Shown: positions 52,469-59,080 of the stretch, piece by piece
Position numbering within the stretch: position 1 is the first letter of the stretch
How the letters are laid out: each line of letters begins with the position of its first letter
NCBI GenBank assembly: GCA_965214585.1
Contig: OZ243957.1
Location: forward strand, 744,001-808,000
Direction: 5' to 3'
DNA length: 64,000 bases
Source of the DNA: JAHCHG01 sp965214585
Lineage (GTDB): Bacteria > Acidobacteriota > Blastocatellia > Pyrinomonadales > Pyrinomonadaceae
Translations under genes and position numbers: made by a program
Notes under the pieces: model-generated
Database searches by the model: none
What the model was told of the DNA's origin: nothing
The model's input: the letters and a program-made list of their open reading frames with translations, nothing else

Positions 52469-52543
52469 CTGGGTGTTCCGCAGATGACTATACGGACTTG
52501 TTTTGGGAACAAGTTTTCGCAGGTTTGAATCCTGCCACCCAGA
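52469..52543 (+). tRNA. tRNA-Pro(UGG), array member 7
   Basis: Acceptor CTGGGTG/CACCCAG, anticodon loop TTTGGGA (TGG), T loop TTTGAAT, CCA at 52544-52546. A second, canonical Pro tRNA is at 49256. Confidence 0.88.
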
Positions 52544-52633
52544 CCAGCTTGCAAGTCCCGCGTCCGAAGTCCAAAGTCAAGAATTTATCTTCCGACTTTG
52601 GACTTCGGACGCGGGACTCTGGACTAACTTCTC

Positions 52634-52720
52634 GGAGGCGTGGCGAAATCGGTAGCCGCAACGGTTTGCTAAACCGTCGAGTGAAACATTCTCTTGCAGG
52701 TTCAATTCCTGTCGCCTCCG
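52634..52720 (+). tRNA. tRNA-Ser(GCU), array member 8
   Basis: Acceptor GGAGGCG/CGCCTCC, anticodon loop TTGCTAA (GCT), class II variable arm, CCA at 52721-52723. Looks canonical. Confidence 0.92.
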
Positions 52721-52828
52721 CCATAGCGATTTGGGATTTGGGATGTCGGATTTGGGATTTGTTGTTGATTCCGAGTCTTGTTGTTGTTTGATAATCTTAC
52801 TTTTCGCAAATCCAAACCTCACAATTAT

Positions 52829-52899
52829 TTCGGGGTCGTCTAACGGGAGGACGCTTGGCTTTGATCCAAGAAATGTGGGTTTGATTCCTTCCCCCGAAG
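52829..52899 (+). tRNA. tRNA-Gln(UUG), array member 9
   Basis: Acceptor TTCGGGG/CCCCGAA, anticodon stem CTTGG/CCAAG with loop CTTTGAT (TTG), T stem with a mismatch and a wobble, CCA at 52900-52902. Confidence 0.85.
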
Positions 52900-52994
52900 C
52901 CAAACAATTTTAGATTTTAGATTGCCGATTTTGGATTATTTGTAAATGCAACTTTCCAATCCGAAATCCAAAATCTAAAATCCAAAATCGAAAT

Positions 52995-53068
52995 GCGGGT
53001 ATAGCCAAGCGGTTTAAGGCGGCAGTTTGCAAAACTGTTCATCGTCGGTTCGATTCCGACTGCCCGCT
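52995..53068 (+). tRNA. tRNA-Cys(GCA), array member 10
   Basis: Acceptor GCGGGTA/TGCCCGC, anticodon loop TTGCAAA (GCA), T loop TTCGATT, CCA at 53069-53071. Confidence 0.9.
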
Positions 53069-53139
53069 CCAAATTTTTTTTCGAGTTTCGATTGGTTCGG
53101 CTGACAAAAAATTAAGCTTTTCGGAACTTGAATTTTTAG

Positions 53140-53210
53140 ACGCAAGCGAATGCCGAAGTGATTACATTCAAAAGCCGACAATTATCACTTTACCACTTGT
53201 CGCTTGTCGT
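53140..53210 (+). ncRNA. Candidate Y RNA 1 (short form)
   Basis: A 71-base RNA whose ends pair (53140-53149 with 53200-53210, one bulge). The 5' side reads AGCGAATGCCGAAGTGATTA and the 3' side ACTTGTCGCTT. An inner stem AAGTGAT/ATCACTT lies behind a loop. The GCGAATG and CTTGTCG pieces recur in four other RNAs nearby and resemble what I recall of the bacterial Ro-binding motif (GNCGAANG), although the first base here is A, not G. It lies between tRNA-Cys and tRNA-Leu, upstream of the Ro60 gene. Confidence 0.7.
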
Positions 53211-53218
53211 TTATTTTC

Positions 53219-53282
53219 GGGCGAATGCCGAAATGATTACATCATTGAAACTGAACAAACATCATTTCAAAACTTGTCGCCC
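53219..53282 (+). ncRNA. Candidate Y RNA 2 (short form)
   Basis: A 64-base RNA closed by GGGCGA/TCGCCC (53219-53224, 53277-53282). 5' motif GGCGAATGCCG, 3' motif ACTTGTCGCCC, inner stem GAAATGAT/ATCATTTC (8 pairs, perfect). It follows Y RNA 1 by eight bases and is clearly a paralogue with compensatory changes in both stems. Confidence 0.72.
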
Positions 53283-53297
53283 TTAAAAAATTTTCAC

Positions 53298-53371
53298 GCC
53301 GACGTAGCCCAACGGCAAGAGGCACTTGTCTTAGAAACAAGGTGATGTGAGTTCGAATCTCACCGTCGGCA
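53298..53371 (+). tRNA. tRNA-Leu(UAG) with short variable arm, array member 11
   Basis: Acceptor GCCGACG/CGTCGGC, anticodon stem CTTGT/ACAAG with loop CTTAGAA (TAG), variable region only GTGAT, T loop TTCGAAT, A73, no CCA. Bacterial Leu tRNAs normally have a long variable arm, so this is noncanonical. Confidence 0.85.
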
Positions 53372-53425
53372 TTTCGATTTGGGATTTGGGATTGCGGATT
53401 TTTGTGAAATCTGAAATTTATCTTA

Positions 53426-53500
53426 TGGGTTGGTGATGTAATTCGACAGCATAGAAGTCTTGCAAACTTCTTGTGAGGGTTTGAATCCCTCCCGATCCAT
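53426..53500 (+). tRNA. tRNA-Ala(UGC), array member 12
   Basis: Acceptor TGGGTTG/CGATCCA, anticodon stem GAAGT/ACTTC with loop CTTGCAA (TGC), T loop TTTGAAT, no CCA. The Ala identity pair G3-U70 is absent; a G-U lies at 4-69 instead. Confidence 0.8.
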
Positions 53501-53591
53501 TTTCTAAGACAGGAAGAAATAGAGACAGGGAGATGGGGAGAAAGGAAGATTTAGTTCTCTCCCTATCTCCCTGTTTCCCAATCTCAGACTT

Positions 53592-53664
53592 GCTCGCGTG
53601 GCGAAACGGCAAACGCGCAAAGCTCAAACCTTTGTTATTGCAGGTTCGACTCCTGCCGCGAGCA
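53592..53664 (+). tRNA. tRNA-Leu(CAA) with short variable arm, array member 13
   Basis: Acceptor GCTCGCG/CGCGAGC, anticodon stem CAAAG/CTTTG with loop CTCAAAC (CAA), variable region about five bases, A73, no CCA. Confidence 0.85.
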
Positions 53665-53716
53665 TTTATTTTCGCAGCAAATCAGCATTCCGAATTTCAA
53701 CATCCGCATTCGGCAA

Positions 53717-53805
53717 AGCGGCGTAGTTTAACGGTAAAACAGCGTCCTTATACGGCGTTCGCTCCAGATTAGAGCAAAATGAAGGTTCAAATCCTTCCGC
53801 CGCTA
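53717..53805 (+). tRNA. tRNA-Ile(UAU) with long variable arm, array member 14
   Basis: Acceptor AGCGGCG/CGCCGCT, anticodon stem GCGTC/GGCGT with loop CTTATAC (TAT), then a hairpin GCTC-CAGATTA-GAGC in the variable region, T stem GAAGG/CCTTC, no CCA. A class II variable arm on an Ile anticodon is not the normal type. Confidence 0.78.
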
Positions 53806-53831
53806 TCAAAACTGAAATCCAAAATTTTTCT

Positions 53832-53907
53832 GCGCGTGTAGCCCAATTCGGCAGAGGCGATTGGCTTAAACCCAATTTATGTGAAAGTTCAAATCTTTCC
53901 ACGCGCA
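53832..53907 (+). tRNA. tRNA-Leu(UAA) with short variable arm, array member 15
   Basis: Acceptor GCGCGTG/CACGCGC, anticodon stem ATTGG/CCAAT with loop CTTAAAC (TAA), variable region about five bases, A73, no CCA. Confidence 0.85.
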
Positions 53908-53915
53908 TTTTTTTC

Positions 53916-53988
53916 GAGGACGAATGCAAAGAGTCGCGCAATCAGTTTTTCAAGCTGATACTAGCGGGTTCGAGTCCCGCCGTCCTTG
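53916..53988 (+). tRNA. tRNA-Glu(UUC), array member 16
   Basis: Acceptor GAGGACG/CGTCCTT, anticodon stem TCAGT/GCTGA with loop TTTTCAA (TTC), reduced D arm, T stem GCGGG/CCCGC, CCA at 53989-53991. Confidence 0.82.
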
Positions 53989-54049
53989 CCAGACTAATTA
54001 AAAATGCAAAATAAAAGTTTAAAAAATTTTTAACTTTGCACCGATTTAT

Positions 54050-54124
54050 GTGGATTGTAGCTTAAACGGCAAAAGCGTCGCGCTGTGAATGCGAAAGATG
54101 CGTGTTCAAATCACGTCAATCCAC
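54050..54124 (+). tRNA. tRNA-His(GUG), array member 17
   Basis: Has the His-specific extra G at -1 (54050) opposite C73, acceptor TGGATTG/CAATCCA, anticodon loop CTGTGAA (GTG), CCA at 54125-54127. The G-1:C73 pair suggests it can be charged by HisRS. Confidence 0.9.
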
Positions 54125-54182
54125 CCAAATAAATTAGGGATTTTCAATTTTCGACTAATTTGAAATCTGAAATCTTCTTTCG

Positions 54183-54255
54183 GGGAATGTAGCATAGCGG
54201 CAAATGCGCTTGATTGTCTATCAAGAAATCGCGGGTTCGAGTCCCGTCATTCCCG
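54183..54255 (+). tRNA. tRNA-Asp(GUC), array member 18
   Basis: Acceptor GGGAATG/CATTCCC, anticodon stem CTTGA/TCAAG with loop TTGTCTA (GTC), T loop TTCGAGT, G73, CCA at 54256-54258. Confidence 0.9.
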
Positions 54256-54266
54256 CCAGTTTTTAC

Positions 54267-54338
54267 GGACGGTTAGCTGAGATAAATTAGCGTCGGTTTG
54301 AAGAACCGAAGAGGTTGGCGTGATACCAACACCGTCCA
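54267..54338 (+). tRNA. tRNA-Phe(GAA), array member 19
   Basis: Acceptor GGACGGT/ACCGTCC, anticodon stem TCGGT/ACCGA with loop TTGAAGA (GAA), A73, CCA at 54339-54341. The T stem GTTGG/CCAAC encloses CGTGATA instead of the usual TTCRANY loop, which should weaken the D-T loop contact. Confidence 0.82.
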
Positions 54339-54407
54339 CCAGTTCGATTTGGGATTTGGGAGTTTGGATTTGGGATTTTTCGTTTGCACCGCAATCCAAA
54401 AATTTAT

Positions 54408-54482
54408 CGCCGATTAGCTCAGCGGAATTAGAGCGGCGGTCTTCTAAACCGCAGGTCGTTAGTTCAAATCTAACATCGGCGA
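54408..54482 (+). tRNA. tRNA-Arg(UCU), array member 20
   Basis: Acceptor CGCCGAT/ATCGGCG, D stem GCTC/GAGC, anticodon stem GCGGT/ACCGC with loop CTTCTAA (TCT), T loop TTCAAAT, CCA at 54483-54485. Canonical. Confidence 0.92.
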
Positions 54483-54505
54483 CCAATTATTTACAAATAA
54501 ATTTC

Positions 54506-54578
54506 AGCCGATTAGCTCAGTTGGAAGAGCGTCTGTTTTACAAACAGAAAGTCAAAGGTTCAAATCCTTTATCGGCGA
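54506..54578 (+). tRNA. tRNA-Val(UAC), array member 21
   Basis: Acceptor AGCCGAT/ATCGGCG with an A-G mismatch at the first position, anticodon stem TCTGT/ACAGA with loop TTTACAA (TAC), CCA at 54579-54581. Confidence 0.88.
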
Positions 54579-54663
54579 CCACTTTGAATGCGGATTTTAA
54601 GCACTATTAATCGGATAACTTCTTGCAAATCCCAAATCCCAAATCCGACATCCCAAATCGCAA

Positions 54664-54736
54664 TGCGGTGTAGCTTAAACGGCAAAGCACAGGTCTCATA
54701 AGCCTGAGAATAGTGGTTCGAGTCCACTCGCCGCAA
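54664..54736 (+). tRNA. tRNA-Met(CAU), array member 22
   Basis: Acceptor TGCGGTG/CGCCGCA, anticodon stem CAGGT/GCCTG with loop CTCATAA (CAT), A73, CCA at 54737-54739. No initiator features (no C1-A72 mismatch, no three GC pairs); elongator Met or a lysidine-type Ile2 are both possible. Flanked by inverted GGGATTT repeats. Confidence 0.88.
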
Positions 54737-54810
54737 CCATCTCGATTTGGGATTTGGGATGTCGGATTTGGGATTTAATATACCCGACATCTCAAATCCT
54801 AAATCCAAAT

Positions 54811-54888
54811 GGCGATGTAGCTTAAACGGAAATAAAAAGCGTCTGTCTTGTAAACAGTTCGATGCGAGTTCAAATCTCGCCTTCGCCT
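54811..54888 (+). tRNA. tRNA-Thr(UGU), array member 23
   Basis: Acceptor GGCGATG/CTTCGCC with a T-T mismatch, anticodon loop CTTGTAA (TGT) on a four-pair stem, enlarged D loop, CCA at 54889-54891. Confidence 0.82.
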
Positions 54889-54929
54889 CCAAAATTTTTT
54901 AAATTTTTGATTCCGCAACCAGATTTTTC

Positions 54930-55000
54930 AGTCCAGAGTCCAGAGTCCAATGTCCAAAGTCAAGATTGGTATTCAGACATTGGACTCTGGACTCTGGACT
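54930..55000. repeat. Palindrome of GTCCAGA units
   Basis: Arms of 25 bases (54930-54954, 54976-55000), perfect, built from repeated AGTCCAG units. A relative lies at 59607-59669 and part of the motif at 52555-52625. These occur only in the RNA island within this window. Confidence 0.82.
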
Positions 55001-55040
55001 TCTTTTCCGATTTCTACACAAACAAAAATCCTACCAAATA

Positions 55041-55157
55041 AAACGCAGACGAATTTTTCGGCAAGAGCAAAAGAATGCTTTAAAAGTTCCTACCTTTGTT
55101 CGCAATGAACACTCTTGTCTTCTGTTCGTTACAAAGCCGAATAATTCGTCTGCGTTT
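55041..55157 (+). ncRNA. Candidate structured RNA, 117 bases
   Basis: Ends pair perfectly over 15 bases (55041-55055, 55143-55157) and continue with CGGC/GCCG. An internal hairpin GTTC-GCAAT-GAAC is clear. It fills the space between tRNA-Thr and tRNA-Asn where no tRNA is found, and is built like the RNA at 51606. It lacks the Y RNA motifs. Function unknown. Confidence 0.5.
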
Positions 55158-55220
55158 ACCTGCCATTTCGATTTTAAATTGGTGATTTTGGATTTTGGAT
55201 TGTTAATAAAATAAGTTTTT

Positions 55221-55291
55221 TGGCTCGTAGCTAATGAGGAAGCAACCGACTGTTAATCGGTGAAATGCAAGTGCAAATCTTGTCGAGTCAG
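55221..55291 (+). tRNA. tRNA-Asn(GUU), array member 24
   Basis: Acceptor TGGCTCG/CGAGTCA, anticodon stem ACCGA/TCGGT with loop CTGTTAA (GTT), T loop TGCAAAT rather than TTCAAAT, CCA at 55292-55294. Confidence 0.84.
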
Positions 55292-55373
55292 CCAGTTCGA
55301 TTGCGGATTTGGGATTTGGGATTGCGGATTTAAAATAAATCCCAAGTCCGCAATCCCAAATCCCAAATCGTAA

Positions 55374-55449
55374 AGGTCGGTAGCTAAGTCAGGTTTAAGG
55401 CAGCGGACTTTTAATCCGTTAATCGTGGGTTCAAATCCCACCCGACCTA
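55374..55449 (+). tRNA. tRNA-Lys(UUU), array member 25
   Basis: Acceptor AGGTCGG/CCGACCT, anticodon stem GCGGA/TCCGT with loop CTTTTAA (TTT), T stem GTGGG/CCCAC, CCA at 55450-55452. Last tRNA of the array. Confidence 0.9.
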
Positions 55450-55535
55450 CCATTTTAATTTCGGATTTGAGATTTGGAATTTGTTTTTAACTTCCATTTT
55501 TCCGTTCGTCTGTTTATTTGAGGGAGATAAAAATT

Positions 55536-55586
55536 ATGCTTGAGCAAAAATACAAAATAAGGAGGTGCAAAAAGATGACGTTATGA
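55536..55586 (+). CDS. 16-residue leader-like ORF
   Basis: MLEQKYKIRRCKKMTL, preceded by GGGAG at about 13 bases. It contains AGGAGG near its end and its stop overlaps another ATG (55583), so ribosomes could be passed to the frame at 55673. Leader function is inference. Confidence 0.3.
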   Translation: MLEQKYKIRRCKKMTL

Positions 55587-55672
55587 ATATTAAATTTTTT
55601 ATAGACCGTTTGAAGAAACAGTTTTTTGCGAAAATTGAAACTTCAAATTCAGTCTATTCGAGAGGAAAAAAA

Positions 55673-56002
55673 ATGAGCAATAAATATCACATAAAAAAAA
55701 GGATGTTTTTAAATCGTGAGCTTGATATGCCCGCGATGATCGTCGCAATCGTTGAAGATACGAGCGAACATCAAGGCAAAAGCGAAGATTTTTATTACGG
55801 CGATATTAGTCTGACATTATCGGATTGCTACCGCCAAGTTTCGTATGACTTCAGCCTTTGCAGCAAAGTCGGAAGACGCGCGGCACTTTACAAAATCAGA
55901 CGGCTTGCGAAAACGATCAACGATTTTTGCGAGGCTTTGGAAAAAGAGGTCGAACTGATCGAAACGGTTGAAAAACCGAAAGCAAAAAGCGCGAAAGCGT
56001 AG
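55673..56002 (+). CDS. Hypothetical protein between tRNA array and Ro60
   Basis: A 109-residue cytoplasmic protein; ATG 55673 has AGAGG seven bases upstream. In-frame starts at 55565 or 55583 would add 30-36 residues. Segments DMPAMIVAIVEDTSEHQGK and YYGDISLTLSDCYRQVSYDF followed by a helix (ALYKIRRLAKTINDFCEALE) and a Lys-rich tail. I do not recognise it. The basic tail and location suggest RNA binding, which is inference only. Confidence 0.6.
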   Translation: MSNKYHIKKRMFLNRELDMPAMIVAIVEDTSEHQGKSEDFYYGDISLTLSDCYRQVSYDFSLCSKVGRRAALYKIRRLAKTINDFCEALEKEVELIETVEKPKAKSAKA

Positions 56003-56073
56003 TTCGATTTGGGATGTGGGATTTAGGATTTGGGATTTTCCGATTCTTAATCTTCAATTCCAAATCCAAAATC

Positions 56074-56210
56074 GAAACGGCGAATGCCGATGGAACTACA
56101 TTTTAACTCAAAGGTCGCGGGTTCAAATCCCGCCGTTTTGCCATCGGCGAAACGTAGCTCAGTTTGGTAGAGCATTGTGATACGTTTCATCAAAACCTTG
56201 TCGCCGTTTT
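56074..56210 (+). ncRNA. Candidate Y RNA 3 with permuted tRNA-like module (YrlA-like)
   Basis: Ends pair as AAACGGCGA/TCGCCGTTT (56075-56083, 56201-56209). 5' motif GGCGAATGCCGA, 3' motif CCTTGTCGCCG. Between them, in this order: a T arm GCGGG-TTCAAAT-CCCGC (56117-56133), a capped acceptor CGTTT/AAACG (56134-56138, 56150-56154), and TA plus a D arm GCTC-AGTTTGGTA-GAGC (56157-56173). That is a tRNA opened at the anticodon and closed at the acceptor, the layout known for YrlA RNAs. It ends 163 bases before the Ro60 gene. Confidence 0.8.
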
Positions 56211-56372
56211 CATTAAAAAAAATCGCTCCAAAACGGAATGCGAAAACTTTGTCCAAAAAGGAGGAAAAAAGTTTAGAGAGTTCATAGAGTTTGAGAGTCT
56301 GGAGAGTTAGAAATCAAAAATTACCTCTCTAAACTCCCCGAACTCCCCAAACTCTCCAAACTCAAAAATAAT

Positions 56373-57941
56373 ATGGCTAACAAAAATCTATTTAATACTG
56401 TCCGAGGAATGTTCACACCGCGAACCGACACCGTAAACGAAGCGGGTGGAACGGCTTACAAATTTACGCCGAAACAGGCTTTGGCGCAATATGCGGCGAC
56501 GGGATGTTTTAATCGGACGTTTTATGCGGGCGCGGATGAACAGCTTGAAAAAGTTCTAAAACTTTGCGAAGAAATTGACGCGGAATTTGTTGCGAAAACC
56601 GCAGTTTTTACGCGCCGCGAATCTTTTATGAAAGATATGCCCGCATTACTCACGGCGATTCTTTCGACGAAGGATAAAGACTTGCTCGAACGCATCTTTC
56701 CACTTGTTATTGATAACGGAAAAATGCTTCGCAACTTTGTGCAGATTATGCGTTCGGGCGTTGTCGGCAGAAAATCGCTCGGCTCTCTGCCGAAACGTCT
56801 GGTGCGCGAATGGTTTGAAACGCGCGAACCTGAAAATATCTTTAAGCAATCGGTCGGACAGTCGCCTTCTTTTGCGGACATTCTGAAAATGATTCACCCG
56901 AAACCGAAAAATGCCGAATATGAAGCACTTTACGGTTACTTTATCGGGCGCGAAATCGAGTTTGCGAATTTGCCGAAAATCGTCCAAGCGTATGAAAAAT
57001 ACAAAGCGGGCGACGCTGGCGGCGAAGTTCCGAATGTTCCGTTTCAGATGCTGACGGCTTTGAATCTCGGCGCGGACGAATGGATATCAATTGCGAAAAA
57101 CGCCAAATGGCAGATGACTCGTATGAATTTGAATACATTTCAAAGACACGGCGTTTACGCCGATTCGGAAATCGTGAAAATGATTGCGGAAAGACTGCGC
57201 GATGCCGAAAACATCAAGCGTGCGAAAGTTTTCCCGTATCAATTGATGATCGCCTTTCAGATGGCTTCACAAAACAGCGAAATTCCGCGAGAAATCACGG
57301 ACGCTTTGCAGGATGCAATGGAAATCGCCATCGAAAATATTCCTAAAATCGAAGGAAAAGTTTACGTTTTCCCCGACGTTTCGGGTTCGATGAGTATGGC
57401 GGCGACGGGTTATCGCAAAGGTTCGACCTCGGCGGTTCGCTGCATTGACGTTGCGGCTCTGGTCGCGGCGGCAATTCTTCGCAAAAATCCTTCGGCGGAA
57501 GTTCTGCCGTTTGAAACGGACGTTGCAGACATCAAATTGAATCCGCGCGATTCGGTGATGACCAACGCTGAAAAACTCGCAAAGATCGGTGGCGGCGGAA
57601 CAAACTGCTCCGCGCCGCTCGCCAAACTAAACCGCGCCCGCGCCGCAGGCGATTTCGTCATCTACATCTCCGACAACGAATCGTGGATTGACACAAACCG
57701 CGGATGGAACAGCGGAACGGAAACAATGAACCAATGGAACGAGTTCGCCGCGCGAAACAAACAGGCAAAACTCGTCTGCATTGACATCCAGCCTTACGAT
57801 CACACCCAAGCCAAAGAACGCGCCGACATCCTGAACGTCGGCGGCTTCTCCGACAATGTTTTCAAAATCGTTTCAGAATTCTCAAAAGGAACTTTGAACG
57901 CGGAACATTGGGTTGGTGAGATTGAAAAGGTTGAGGTTTAA
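56373..57941 (+). CDS. rsr: Ro60/Rsr-type TROVE domain RNA-binding protein
   Basis: A 522-residue orthologue of the Ro60 autoantigen. The TROVE HEAT-repeat ring spans about 15-325 (FTPKQALAQYAATGCFNRTFYA begins it, with VAKTAVFTRRESFMKDMPAL and NGKMLRNFVQIMRSGVVGRKS). The C-terminal VWA domain has an intact MIDAS: DVSGSMS, the Thr in GGGGTNCSAPL, and YISDNESW. Ro proteins bind Y RNAs on the outside of the ring and thread misfolded RNA ends through the hole; bacterial Rsr can gate PNPase through a Y RNA. Five candidate Y RNAs lie within 4 kb. Confidence 0.96.
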   Translation: MANKNLFNTVRGMFTPRTDTVNEAGGTAYKFTPKQALAQYAATGCFNRTFYAGADEQLEKVLKLCEEIDAEFVAKTAVFTRRESFMKDMPALLTAILSTKDKDLLERIFPLVIDNGKMLRNFVQIMRSGVVGRKSLGSLPKRLVREWFETREPENIFKQSVGQSPSFADILKMIHPKPKNAEYEALYGYFIGREIEFANLPKIVQAYEKYKAGDAGGEVPNVPFQMLTALNLGADEWISIAKNAKWQMTRMNLNTFQRHGVYADSEIVKMIAERLRDAENIKRAKVFPYQLMIAFQMASQNSEIPREITDALQDAMEIAIENIPKIEGKVYVFPDVSGSMSMAATGYRKGSTSAVRCIDVAALVAAAILRKNPSAEVLPFETDVADIKLNPRDSVMTNAEKLAKIGGGGTNCSAPLAKLNRARAAGDFVIYISDNESWIDTNRGWNSGTETMNQWNEFAARNKQAKLVCIDIQPYDHTQAKERADILNVGGFSDNVFKIVSEFSKGTLNAEHWVGEIEKVEV

Positions 57942-57948
57942 TGATTTA

Positions 57949-57997
57949 GTTTGAAAGATAAAAGAAAAATACTAAATTTTTCTTTTATCTTTCAAAC
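57949..57997. terminator. AT-rich perfect hairpin after rsr
   Basis: Arms of 22 bases (57949-57970, 57976-57997) around a five-base loop, seven bases after the rsr stop. It may terminate or attenuate transcription before the PIN-like gene. Confidence 0.7.
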
Positions 57998-58007
57998 TTT
58001 AAAAACT

Positions 58008-58955
58008 ATGAAATTAACATACTTAGACACCAGCAATATTAGTTTAATATGCAAAAAACTATTAAATAATGAAATCAAAAGAATCGAATTTATTGATAAT
58101 TGGAGAACAAATAATTGTGGACTTGCAATTTCTCAAGCGACTATAACAGAAATATTTCGCCACGATTCCCTGCAAGAGAGATTAAATAGAATAGAATTAC
58201 TTTCTGAATTTTATCCTATAAAAATTGAAATGAAGTTTGCCGCAACAAAGGAAATTTTAAGTTTTTTTATAAACAATAAATTCATAAACTTTGAAGAATT
58301 AAAAGATATAGAATCATTAAAAATATTCCACAAATCTTATTCAACTAAGAGTGAAATACATTCTTTTTTTAGAATGTTTAAGTTTCCAACAAAATATGTA
58401 GTTAAGTTTGCAAAGTTTCTTAACAAAATCAGTTGGAAGAACGAAGATACTCGTTACAAAAATCCAATTAATAAAAAGAAGTCTTTATTAATAAAAGATA
58501 TTGATCCGTTACTATTAAGCATTTTTTCATATTCTCAAAAAGTTCCATATACTAAGGCAATATCACTTAAATATATTGAGGATTTATCTCGTGAATCGCT
58601 TTTTAGAAAATATATAAGGATGGCTCTTAAACAACATACTGAAATTCGCAATAAGCAAAGAGTGGAGGAACTTTGTAATAAAATAGATATTGCCGATTGT
58701 GGTGGATTTTGGCTCAGTTCTTTTGTTAAATCTCAAATGTTAAAAGCCAAAGATACTGACGCAACCAATGAAACCGATTTACATCATCTTCAATATCTTC
58801 CTTATGTTGATATGTTTTTCTCTGATAAGCGTGTTAGGGAAATGACAACTCAAGTTTTGAGATTTAAGACTATTCCAAATTCAATAAAGGATCTGAAGCC
58901 ACCAATTTCAATTCCTAATAAGTTTGAATCGCTTGAAGAAAAATTATTTTCGTAA
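58008..58955 (+). CDS. Putative PIN-like nuclease, AT-rich
   Basis: A 315-residue protein from ATG 58008 (the frame starts at 57951 inside the hairpin). It opens with LTYLDTSNISLI, the PIN-type beta strand with Asp, has an early ISQATITEIFRHD, and near the end DLHHLQYLPYVDMFFSDKRV, where PIN-like RNases carry their last acidic residues. The middle is a long Lys/Phe-rich helical region. GC is visibly lower than in neighbours, so recent transfer is likely. Position between Ro60 and Y RNA 4 suggests RNA cleavage, by inference. Fold call is by pattern only. Confidence 0.6.
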   Translation: MKLTYLDTSNISLICKKLLNNEIKRIEFIDNWRTNNCGLAISQATITEIFRHDSLQERLNRIELLSEFYPIKIEMKFAATKEILSFFINNKFINFEELKDIESLKIFHKSYSTKSEIHSFFRMFKFPTKYVVKFAKFLNKISWKNEDTRYKNPINKKKSLLIKDIDPLLLSIFSYSQKVPYTKAISLKYIEDLSRESLFRKYIRMALKQHTEIRNKQRVEELCNKIDIADCGGFWLSSFVKSQMLKAKDTDATNETDLHHLQYLPYVDMFFSDKRVREMTTQVLRFKTIPNSIKDLKPPISIPNKFESLEEKLFS

Positions 58956-58977
58956 TTTTTTAGATTTTTAGCTGATT

Positions 58978-59078
58978 TTGGCGAAAGCAGGTTGGGAATA
59001 CATCGGTATAGAAAGTTCGACTCTTTCCCGCCCAAATTTATTTTGACGGGCGGAATTCTCGCCGATACTTGTCGCCAA
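58978..59078 (+). ncRNA. Candidate Y RNA 4 with T arm and capped acceptor
   Basis: Closed by TTGGCGA/TCGCCAA (58978-58984, 59072-59078). 5' motif GGCGAAAG, 3' motif ACTTGTCGCCA. Inside: stem ATCGG/CCGAT (59002-59006, 59062-59066), T arm GAAAG-TTCGACT-CTTTC (59011-59027), then CCGCCC/GGGCGG (59028-59033, 59048-59053) with a 14-base loop. No D arm. It is thus a reduced tRNA mimic of the same family. Confidence 0.76.
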
Positions 59079-59080
59079 TT

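Noticed and set aside
52555..55345. CRISPR-like array from the repeated GGGATTT/GTCCAGA words
   Set aside because: Words are irregular, in both orientations, with tRNA genes between them and no unique spacers of constant size or cas genes.
51776..55452. Prophage or integrative element as carrier of the tRNA array
   Set aside because: No integrase, phage structural gene, conjugation gene or attachment repeats are visible in the window; they could lie beyond 64 kb.
56157..56173. Ordinary tRNA at the D-arm-like sequence before rsr
   Set aside because: No acceptor 3' strand or T arm follows; the matching arms lie upstream, so it is part of a permuted tRNA mimic.
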